NCBI GenBank assembly: GCA_000969725.1
Contig: JXSR01S003943.1
DNA from: Ophiothrix spiculata
Lineage: Eukaryota; Echinodermata; Ophiuroidea; Amphilepidida; Ophiotrichidae
Length of the DNA stretch: 26,333 nt
Strand: one strand, 5' to 3'
Below the pieces are notes generated by a model, which saw only the letters and a program-made list of their open reading frames with translations, made no database searches and had not been told where the DNA came from. Made by a program: the position numbers and the translations under genes. Below are positions 11,601 to 23,600 of the stretch, piece by piece (position 1 is the first letter of the stretch; each line of letters opens with the position of its first letter).

Positions 11601-14600
11601 AACGATGGGCTGTATGGTATGCTTGATGCAGTAAATGAGGTAAATGATTTATTTAACTCCTTCCCTTCCTACCCCTTTCCCCTCCTAAATGTACGAGTAG
11701 AAAAAAATGCCATCTACAATAAGACCAACTCATTCTATGGTCAACTGTTTTTCTGGTGAAGGTTGTACAACTTTGGCAGAAATGATGGGCTGCATGGTAT
11801 GGTATGCCTGATCCTGCAAATGAGGTAAATGATTTATTCAAACCATCATCCCTCTATGGTAGATGGGTATGTAAAGTTAGACCATTACTAGGAAGGGCAC
11901 CACTTGAATTCTAATAGCAGAGAACAATAGTCTTAAGGTAAATATCCACCATTTTGTTTGCATTGATTATTGCTGTAAGTTTTATAAATAATTAAACATC
12001 AGTGTTATTTTTGTTCCTGTTTTACGATATACAGACATTTATATTATATCAAAGTCTTTGTAAGTATGTTAATAATAACTTTTTTTTACAAATAGTTAGT
12101 CTGAATCTGTAAAGAAGATTCTGTAATGTAATACTGAAAACTACAATTGCAATCAGTTAATGTCTGTTTTAGTATCTTATCTAGACAAATTTTTCTATTT
12201 TATACATTTTGTAGTGCGATAAAAACAATTTTCTCTGTTATTAGTGATTTTCCATTTAGAACATAGCTCCTTTAGATCAAATTGCATATGATTCGATAAA
12301 TCACCACAATAATCAAGCTGTAAACTCTTAGTGATATAAAGATATAGAATCATAAGAAAATGCATCTCAGTCTAAAATTCTGCTGTCAGAAATAAGCTGT
12401 AGTCTAAAATTCTGTACAATATTGTTGTAGAAAAAAAAATAGTGTCTTTGCCTTGGTGCCCTGATTTTTACAACGGATATTAAGAGAATAAAAGATAAGG
12501 TATTGTAATGGATGTCCCCTGTTGGGGTGAACATTTGACAAATTAATGTATGCCCATCCATTATGAGATGATAGATACAGGCAAAACAATAAATATTATC
12601 TTTTATTCTCATTCTTTGTCACAAATTTGATTCATATTTAAATCAAGAATAAAGTTAAATCTTTGCCAAAAGCAATAAACATCATTATTGGAAAAATGTA
12701 CACCCTATTAAGCATGAAATACTCCAAATCAAGAAGTGCAGTTTGTGTCAGATGTATGCGTGGTAAGATCGTGCCGCATGATTTCCAGCTCCAATGCATT
12801 TAACGCTAAACGCTCTGACACTGTGATTTGTCAAAAGGAAGTAAAATCACACTCAATTTCTAGAATAATAATTAAATGTCATTCACAATCTTAAAGGAAA
12901 AAAATTGGTCAATGTAAGCAAAAATAAGGGATGGGGTTACATTAAAGTTATTGTCAACAGCACATTTTGGACAATATTGTCAACAACAGCATTTTTGCCA
13001 CTTGTCAACAAGCATTTGTCAATAGACCACTTTCGTATGTCCCATAATGCATCTTGAAAGTACCACAAATACGGGACCTTGTGACGTATCTTGCTCATTC
13101 TACCATATTTGAAGTTTTGCGCATTGCACACAACTCGACTGCGCAAGATATGTCACAAGGTCCCGTATTTGTGGTACTTTCAAGATGCATTAAGGGACAT
13201 ACGAAAGTCGTCTATTGGCAACAAAAAATGCAAACAAAATCTTTGGCTTCACTTCCTCAACTAACCATGCTAAACATCGTCATATTGAAATTTTCCAGGT
13301 TATTTTTATTATAAATGCTTTGCGACAACAACCCTACTTACATTTTACAATGGGCCCTCTAATTTTTAATTCCCTACTCCAATGAAATTTTTGTTGTCAG
13401 TTTTGTGACAACACTGGCCACAAGTGAAATTGATTTGCACTTGTTAATAGAGTATACAGCAACTTATAACACACTGATTTTTTCAGGGTCCGTTTAAAGC
13501 GATGGCATACCCAAGTTCAACTATGATTGGCACAGGGTTGACTCCAGAGGGCATCTTACAAAATGAAGTGGTTTATGCGTTGTCGACGGATGTCAGTTGG
13601 CAAAACAAGAAAGTTAATGTGACGCAATGGTATGTATTAAATGAGGTGATCTGACTATTTGTATCTGCACTACTTATGCTACATTCAGAGTAATGGTTGA
13701 GTTCAACGTGGTCAAATTGGTGTTTGGTGTCTACACTCATAGAAGCTAACTACACGCTAGCAATATTAACTAACTTCAACCTAAGTGTCTCTGTTAGCAT
13801 TAGTATATGTCATTGACATCACCAGTATATTGAAGGGCACTTCCTTTTCAAAAAGAAGAAATAGACCAGTAAAAACATAATTTTATTACGAAATACTTAA
13901 GGCATCTGTGTATAGTTAATGTGCAAAGTAACACATTTTCCCCATTTTTAACTGACTGTCCACCAGTACTGCTCTCCACAGACTGTTATTTAGGTATCCT
14001 CTCTATTGGAAAAACTCTGTTTTATATTTCAATGAAAATCACATTTTCAGGTTGACCATCATCATTGCGACGTCATACATAGACCGATTTCCATAATTTT
14101 AGTATCAATGGAAAGAAAAAACTCTACCCTTTAACATGGTATCAAACAACTAAACTTTGATCCTGATATTAAGATTTACCAGACCCTTTAACCCTTCAGA
14201 CTCATAATTATGCCACATGTCTCAGTTTCCTCCATGCAGCTAAATTGATAAGCAGGTATAGGTAGATGACATTGTATATACTCTGTAAAGTGTGCTGAGG
14301 CCGCGTGGAATTACAAGTCAGGGGAGGCGTAGTGCACTATAAATCACCTGCAATTTATTATGACATCAATCACCATCTGTAAAGAAAGTAAAACTACTTA
14401 TGAGACTATTTCTGCACCATAATGTGCATAAAGACTAGTGACTATTCTGACCAATTTTCATTGATATAGCTCCATCCCTTCTGGGTAAAGTTTAAAACTT
14501 TTTGATACCCCCTGACAATTTATTCATTCCATTCATAGCTTGGTCATTTTCATGTATCCATTTCAGGCTCACAGATTATGCCCACCAAAGATACACCATC

Positions 14601-17600
14601 AAATCAGACAAAATCAACCAAGCATGGCATTTACTGCAAGGGTCGGTCTATAACTGCACAGACGACCACAAGAATCACAATCGGTTTGAAATCATGGTCA
14701 GACCAAAAAGCAAACATCTAGATCCTTTTGTGAGTAAAAATCACAGACAAAATCCAGACTTATGCCCATAGATATAAAGGGGAGATACCAGACTGCTTAT
14801 ACTGCCAAGTTTAATGTCATCGTCAGCCGAAGGGGTGAAATTGGGAGTATTGGGGTCTACTTGAGTCATGTCAAAATTAAGTTTGAGTGCAGATATTTGG
14901 TAGAGGAGAACTGTCCAAATACCGCTTGTATGATCTGTAGGCACAACTGAATGTAAATTTAAGCGTGTGTTTACAATATTTGTATATTTTGACAAACTAC
15001 AATGCATCATCAGTAAATATCTGATGCCCAAATTTGATAGCAATTCTGGAAGAGAAATGGTATGAGTCTGGTTTCTTCCTTTTATATTATGGATTTTCCA
15101 TAGATTTTTAAATGGAAAATTCCAGATTGTGTATACCTTGGTGTACATGGCATTGTTAGCCAAAGGGCTCAAATTGAGGGTAAATCAGGTATTCGTCAAA
15201 ATGAACTTTGGATGCAGAGATTCAGTTGTGTGTAATGGCAACTTACAAATGCTATTCTATGTAATGCATGGATTGCATAAGTGTGTTATCCTGATTCATT
15301 CATATACAATAAGATCAGATGTATCATCGGCAGAAACCTGAATACTTCTACTTGATAATGATAATAATAATTCTGGCATTTATATTGAGCCTTTTCCAGT
15401 GGTTATGGACGCTGCCTATTATATTACACCATAACTAGAGAATCATCGGAACCATTTTGCCTTGCACTGACTATTTGTACCCAATAACCTAAGGTACTGA
15501 GCTATCCGCACTAATGCTAATTTCATACCCATGTAGATTTGTCACTGCGTGACGTATATTTTTTGAAAGATATTGTGGCTTCCGGTTGTCATAGCGGCAA
15601 AGCTACATGTCGCTGAGATAATCGATATCGGCAAAATTTTGTCACACGACAAGATTTTACGAGTTAGAATGAATTCAACTTTCAAAGCGACACAAAGCAG
15701 CAAAACTTCAAAGCTACTAAAGTGTGAAACGAAGCAGAAGACAGAGCTACAAAGCAAAAAGGCTACAAAAGTGTCATAAGGTTGTGATATTTCATTTAAA
15801 GCAGCATAAGGTTGTGATATTCCATATAAACAGCAGGCTCCCCAATGCGCTAGTGTTGACGATGAAAGTATGATTAAGTGATTTGCCCAGGTTCGCAAAA
15901 TGTTTGCACCAGAGGGGCTTGAACTCACAACCTTCGGTTTACAAGTCTGACATGTCCCATTTAAATTTATGGGTTTTACTATATTTTTCAAACTAACCTT
16001 GTTTAAAGTGTTTTTAACCAAAGCCTTATTCCATTCATTAATGATTGTTATGCAGTTATACAGGACAAGTGACAAACAAAAGCATGTAATTCTGCTGGTC
16101 CAAATTTTGACTAGCGGTACTAGTCAGAATGAGCTATTATTATTATTATTATTATTAAATTGCACTTATCTAGCGCCTTTACAATGTGTTCAAAGCGCTT
16201 TACAATACAAATCAAACAAAGTCAACATGGTTAAAATAGAATAATACAATATACACAATATATAACAAGCATGATAAAAGTTAAAAACGCAAGCTAAAAA
16301 TACCCAGCATAAAGAACATGATAAAATTCACAAGGCAAGAATGACGAGGTGAGGCGGTGGATGGAAGCTACACTGTAGGAAATAAATGAGTTTTCAAACG
16401 TTTTCTGAAAATGCTTACGGAGCTGGAGCTGCGAATTGAAAATGGAAGAGCATTCCAGAGTCGCGGAGCTGCTATACAAAATGAGTTGTCACCATACTTT
16501 CTAATTGTTCTTTGAATACGAAGAAGCAATTTGTCATCACCGGAACGTAAATTACGTCTCCCGGGGACATACGTGACCATAAAGTTCGAGAGATATGGTG
16601 GTGCCAAATCGTTAATGCACTTAAACACGATGAGAAGAGTCTTAAACTGAATTCTCTGTTCTATCGGTAACCAGTGCAATGATTTCAGTAACGGTGCCGA
16701 TGGATGAAGCCTTTCTGCTCTAAATACAATTCTTGCAGCCCTGTTCTGAAGTTTTATAGTGGGCTAGTGAAGACTTAGGGTTCTTAGCCCATCAGAGAAA
16801 TCAGGGAAAATTATTACTTTTTTTTCAGTCACAGAAAAGTCTGGGAATTTGATAAAAATCATATGCCTACAAATAAGGGAAAAGTTTGGGAAATTTCCCC
16901 TTTGTGTCAGGTCTCTGTACTTCTAGGTTAATATGTGTGGTCTTAGGATTTGAAAAGTAACCTGAAATTGCAGGGGGGTTAATTAATTATTCAGAGCGAA
17001 ATGTGAATTGTAAAAATATATATTTTGAACATTTATTAGCTGTGTAGTAAATGGTCATCAATCAAATTGGGAAATCTGTTTGTGAATAAACAATATTCAC
17101 ACTAACTCCATTCACATTTCATCCGTTTCAGGCTCACAGATATTATATACCCATCAAAGATATATCATCATATCAGACAAAATCACCCAAGTATCCAAGT
17201 ATAGCATTCATTACAACAGTCAGACACCCATCTAGACATTCATTACTAACTCCATTCACATCTCATCCATTTCAGGCTCGCAGATTACACCCATCAGAGA
17301 TATAACTTCAAATCAGACAAAATCACCCAGGCTTGGCATTTACTGCAGGGGTCGGTCTATAACTGCACCGATGACCACAAGAACCATAACAGACTGGAGA
17401 TTATGCTCCGTCCAGCCACAAATCATTCCAAAAAATATACCCCTAGTGTAAGTGTCACTTTTATCATAGATATTCAGTGTCTAACCGATCTGATCGGATG
17501 GATCGGAATTTAATCGGTTTTAAGCTTATTGGATCTGAATCGGAATTACATTTGAACAAATCTATACAAACAGATTCAATGAACCCTGTGAAAAGTGCAA

Positions 17601-20600
17601 AAAATCAAGTTAATTACATCTTTTAGCTTCTTTTGGTACCAACCAGACTTACCAGAACCAACAGGCAACACTGATCAACTATAAACGTTATATATTTTTG
17701 CCTACCTCATGATTCGTAAATGATTAATAATGGATTCACTATTGATATTACGTTATTGTCGGCAATTTATTGTTCTTGAATCTTAGTAATATACACTTAG
17801 AGAATCGTAAATCCGAGTTTGGGTGGATTGGTCAGACATTAAAAGAGGAATTGCCAGATTGTTCAGTTCATTCTTTATTTCCATAAAAATACATAAAAAT
17901 ATAACAAACAAAAAGACATTATGGAGGAAAGGACTGGAAGGCCAATAAGGCCTGTTAATAGTCCAACCCTGTATACAAAGACATTTAAGTTACAGACTAT
18001 ATCATAGATAGGAGACAACAAAATAAATCACAGAACAATCAATCAATCAAGACATAACAAACGACAAGCTCAAAAATTACTCATAGTTGAAGATCATGTT
18101 TTGCTGAAGTTGATAACGGAATTTCTTTATACTGTTTGATGCTTTTAACTTTGTTGAAGCATTGTGTTTTGTCCTCAATATAATTGGACCAAGCAAATAA
18201 ATCATTTGTTTCCTGTGACATGTTGGAAAAAAGTGGGTAGGAAGAAAATTTAAATTTGAGGACAATTTTACATCTGGTTCAATAGGAATAATTTAATATG
18301 AGCAATACAGATTGAGTCTTAAATTATTTTACTTTGATCAATATAATGATAAAATGATAAATTTTAAACACTTTCTCAGAGATGGTAGGGTTACAGGAAA
18401 CATAAATTTATTTTGCCTTGGCCTTGTGTAGTCAGCTGTGGGATTCAAATTGGGGGTTTTCAGGTCCAGTTGGGTGCTAGCTATGCAACATCAGAGAATC
18501 AGCTGTGCATTGGGGCAAATTGTGTAAAAAATAAGTTGAGAGGGGAGATATAGGACTTGGTGCCATTTTAATTCCGTCATGGGGATCAAATTGAGAGTAT
18601 TTGGATTTTTTACTGATGATGCATCAACATCTAATTGTAATGTGCACTCATCTTTGTGTACACAGTTTTGCATATTTTTCGCAAAAATTAGTATTTGCGC
18701 GGTTTGCCAATATGTGCAACTGAATCGCTGCACTTGGAAGTTGATTATGGTGGAACTCAAGTGGAGCTGAACACCCCCAATGAGCTATATGGCTGACAAC
18801 ACTATTTCATGGGCTGGTAAAGAGGGAGCTTGGTTTGCCCCTCTATATTTGTGATAAACACACACTATTCAATAAATGAACAAGGTCTACATGCTTTGTA
18901 GATGTATTTGGCCTATTGCATTCTGGCAATGCCATAACCAGACTTTTTGGTTTGGTTAGGAGGGGCAAATTAATTTTGCCCCGTTTCCGACAAATGTGAT
19001 ATGCCTTGAAAAATAAATTTGGGCAGGAGTTTAATCCGTCTAATTCAATTTAAAAAACTGACAAGCATAGATAAAAGGGTTTTCACACATTTTCAGTAGT
19101 TTTGGAACACATTTACCAAAAGACCCTGTTGTTTAGACAAGCCCCGCAGGGCAAAAATCATGATCAGTGGGTATGTAACAGTAATTTTGAGTCCAAGAAG
19201 GGTAAATTTAAACAGGATTCATCAGTCCTTTTCTTCACAATTGTTTTAAGTTTCCTATTCATGTTCCTTTTAGTCACAATTATTGTCCCTTTTCTACCTG
19301 ATTTTCCCACCAAAACTTTTGTCACGCCACTGCATACTTGAATATATCAGATTTGAATATCATGCTAAATACATTTTTGCTTTCATTGGAGTTAGGAATT
19401 CTTGAAATTGGAACATTTAAACTTCTCCATTATTGACTTTCTCAGGTCTTTATTATCATTTTTTTTTTCATTTTGCTCATTTCATAAAAGCATTAAAAAT
19501 CAAAGCTTTCTTTCAATCAGCACTTGCTTATAGAGTCCGCAATTGAAACCATTCAAACCAATTTTCATTATTCATCAATAATTTTAAAAGTTTATCTAAC
19601 CAGAAATGTTATCTCGCTCTTTCCTTGACCAAAGGCTCAGTGATTATTCAGATTCAAGATATAGCCTCTATTCCAGTCCAGACTTGGCAGGCAAATTACA
19701 CCAAGCTTGGTCCCTCCTTCAGCAGACTGTGTACAATGCTAGGGGTAACCATGGTAGACCATTATTGGTAGGAAGGCCTAATTTACATATGGGTTCTGAT
19801 GTGAGTGTTATCTGTATTTATCACTTTAAACCCTCCAATAAATATAAAGTTTAAGACATGTTTTTCATTTTTGTTGTGTGCATAACTCTCACTAGCACTA
19901 CTTCTTACTAATATCAGTAGTAGCACCAAATATGAGCCCCAGGCTAGAACTGGGTTTTCAAGACCCGCTTATTAGCTTTGAATCCAGGGCACCAAATTTA
20001 CCTACTCGATACTGTGAAAAACAGTGCATTTAATGACTTTTTAGATGTGGCCCTCAAGATTTTATGTGCTGATGATCCTGGGGGGATCACTTTCAGACTT
20101 CAGTGCTACCCACTCGTGTCCACACACTTCCAAATTGACCCCTTATGGCGTTTTGCACACCATCAAATTTTGTAACCCTAAATGGCGCAACTTGGCGTTA
20201 TTCACAAAAAACCTACCCTAAGGCGTATTTGATACGGTGCCAAATCTGATACTTTAAGGATAATTAGTCTTTGTATAAACCAGCTATGATAATTATTTTA
20301 CATGAAAATCTGAATTGGGTAAAATTTAACCAAAAACCACTAAAATGGTTAAATCAACACTTTAAATTCTAGTATCACAACCCTAACGTCTCATTATCTT
20401 CAAAAAACATACCCTATTTGCAAAAGACGTCGACGCCACCCAGTGGCGAAAATTAGACCCTTTTCGACCCTTTTTATGGACGCGAGTGCGTAGCCATTCA
20501 CATGTCGAGTGACCCCACGGGCTGATGATACCTCAACATCTCACAGAATCCTAAATCGGGGATATCAACCCGTCGCAGAAATCGGGCAAATCAGGGATAA

Positions 20601-23600
20601 TTATTTTACTTTTTCCAGTCAGGGAATTAGATAAAAATACCTCAAAATCAGGAAAAAGACAGGGAATTTTGATTGGCCCAAAAATTGAAAGTAGTCATGC
20701 AGCCAGACCCATTTTCCCCAGTGTGTCTGGTTTCTGTACTTTAAGGTTGATATGCGTGATCGTAGAATTCGAAAAGTTAACTTGATTTTGCATTTTAGTT
20801 ACAACGAATGATCATAGAATTTAGGTCCTCGTCAGGGAAAAGTCGGGGGAAAATCAGGGAATTTCCTTTTCCTAAAATACTGGGAACCCAGTAAATTATG
20901 TACACTTGATGCAGTGTAATTGGTTCAGTGTTAATAAAAGACATGCATATGCCTTGTGAGGTCTTAGTGCTGACCAGCTCTTTTTCCAAGTTATATTTTG
21001 GGACAGTAGATTTTAGTGCCTAAGATCAGTTCGAAAATTTAAAAAGTCCCAAGAGCCAAAATAATCGAAATCTGCAGCTTTAGTACATTGCAGCATTGGT
21101 CAGTTGGGCTCACTCTATGGCAGACAAACACATTATTTATAAAAAATAAACCCTGAAGATTCCTTATTGGCAAAACCAATTAGCAAAAGTTGCAGTTTAC
21201 CCAGTTCAATATAAACAAGTTGTCTAAATCAAAAACATCACTGTCAACACTGGAAGCTCCAAAGCAAAAATAAAATATTGACAAGTTGCAGTAGAAAGAT
21301 CAGGATCTCAGTAAGCCAGCTGGCAAAAATTGCCAAACCGAGTTACAGTTTTGTGTAGATTTTGCTAAAAAGTTTACAAGGGCTTTCAAAATTTTGGGTG
21401 TTCATTATTTGTGTTTACATTTATCGGTCCCTTGCACCCTTATTGGAAAACAATCCAGTGTTATAGCGGATTGAAGGCTCTAAAATTTGAGCAGGTATTT
21501 GTGTGGAAGAAACAAATACTATTTGAGTGTTTATATTTAATAATAATATCATGTTTCCATTTTCTATTTGTGTCTGTATGCAGATCTGGTATAACTGGAC
21601 ACAAGTGGCTGATGCTTGGACACACATGCTGGATGCTGCCCCAGATGTCATTGATATGCCTTTGTTTCAGTAAGTATGGATAATGAAGTATTTCAACATG
21701 CAGTGAGGGGATTCCTTTCTCTTTGTGCTGTCATACTTGCAAGGATTTCCCATAGGTTCTACTCTATAAATCTTGAAGTATGCAACAAGCTGCCGAGTAA
21801 CACACATAAACCGATATGACCATACGCCGAAATAAATTAGTCCATACTTTTCGAATCATAACAATGTACTCAATCAAGTTGAATTTTTTTTTTTTTTTTC
21901 AAAAAATCACGATTTTGGGGGCACTTTTTGGCCATTTTTGTGAAAACTAAGGAGTTAATCAAAAATTTGAGAAAACTTTCCCTAGACCTATCGATTTAGA
22001 TGATTTTTACCTATTTTGGAAGATTTTTGCCATATAATACTCTTTCTAGGCTTGTTAAAAAAATGGCAAAATAACTCGTTTTGGGGGTGAGTTTCTAAAA
22101 AGCGAGTTCTTAAAATTCTAATTTGATGCTATAAATGGATTCCTTGTAAAATTTCCTTTCTAAAAATGTATACATTTATGTAGTTTACTTTATTAGTTTT
22201 CAAGAATATGAGAAAATCAATTTTTAGGGATTGTGAGGCTCCGACCTCCCTTAAATTGAGTCTAACATTGATAGCAGATGAGTTAAAACAATTGAGGTAA
22301 TTATGTGGCGGTCTCTTTGCCATAAGTTTTACACAATACATTTTGATTTTGACTTCATGAAATAATGAGTCTTTCAGTTTGTATAGTTTAGTAGTTTGTC
22401 AAATTTTGTTGTAATTTGATATTTGTTTGTTTTATGACTTTGTTGGGGTTGGAAGACAATAAGTCATGTGTACTAAACCTGAGGCGGCCACTCAAATATA
22501 ATGTTGTAGGCATAGCGTGACCAAGAAAAAGGTGAATTAAGGTTGTTTTTGAGGATTGAAGGGTGTATCAGGTGACACCATTTAGGGTATCAAAAACAAC
22601 AATTTTGGGTAATTTTCCAAAAATAGGGTACTTTTTCAAACCCTAGTGTGAAAACAGTATCGATGAAATCACAATTTAGGGTGTGAATAGGGGAAAAAGG
22701 GTACATTTTGGCTTCAGAACCCTCCACCTTTTAGGGGGTGTTTTGAAAAACTGTGGTCACGCTATGCCTGCAACATTATACTTGAGTGGGCCCCCGGGGT
22801 ACTAAACTGATCTAATAGCTGCATTCCATTGCTACATGTAGATCATTTTGCTGATAACATGTGTCTTCTGTAACTGTAATATTGAATCCATCAGAAGAGA
22901 GATAACAACAGCCATTGTAGCACACAAACATCTCCTTCAAATCATGAAAAACAGCAAATTTTACTTATTGGGTCAAATTGAAAGAGCAACACCAAGCCTA
23001 GCGCAAATAGTTCTTTAACAATTCATGGAGGGGAAACGCAAAACAAGGTCCCCCAATATTGACTTAGAAGGATAACATCAAGACATGGACAAACATGTCA
23101 TTCTACCAGCTAAAGACCGACAGAAGTGGAAGGACGTTGTGTATTATATCTCATCAGCTATGCCCTACTATCTTGTAGCAGGGCCCAAAATAACCTAAGG
23201 CAATAAAGCAATTTGCCGTGGGTGCCCCTACCATTTGCCTTGGTGCCCTAAAAAACTGAACACAGCTTTAACATGTAATGCCTTGGTGCCCTTTTTAAAA
23301 TTGGCTAAAATTGCCTGCCTGCCCTAAAACCTTATTTTGGGCCCTGTTGTAGGTCATGGGACGGCTGGAACTAGATACTTGCAGTACAGTGTAAAAAATA
23401 AAGAAGTTGACAACAACCTGCAGAAACAACCTGGAAGGAAAAATCTACATTTTCACCAAAGTCCCTATATAATATAATTCTAATTTCACATTCTAAGGAT
23501 GTAAATATTGTTTTGTTTTCTTGTTCTTTTTAGCTATGACTTTGTCGATATTGGGAGACAAGTTCTACAAGACATAAGTCATGTTTACTATACTGACTTG

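Noticed and set aside
11460..11759. 99-codon frame covering exon 7 and part of its copy as one exon
   Set aside because: The conserved block ends at a good GTAAAT donor at 11640 and the duplicated part is a broken copy with a stop.
14741..15172. 143-codon open frame on the minus strand
   Set aside because: It falls in an unclassified dispersed repeat inside an intron. It is kept only as a repeat observation, not as a gene.
15542..16075. 177-codon open frame on the minus strand
   Set aside because: It spans SINE or LINE remnants and a nested repeat, has low-complexity composition and no recognisable domain or splice context.
17132..17232. Copy 9b as a fourth alternative exon
   Set aside because: Frameshift, an in-frame TAG, loss of the SVYNC block and no donor.
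14567..19800. Exons 9a, 9c and 9d as parts of separate NAGLU paralogues
   Set aside because: No other NAGLU exons are repeated between them and only one set of flanking exons exists, so a cassette within one gene is the simpler reading.
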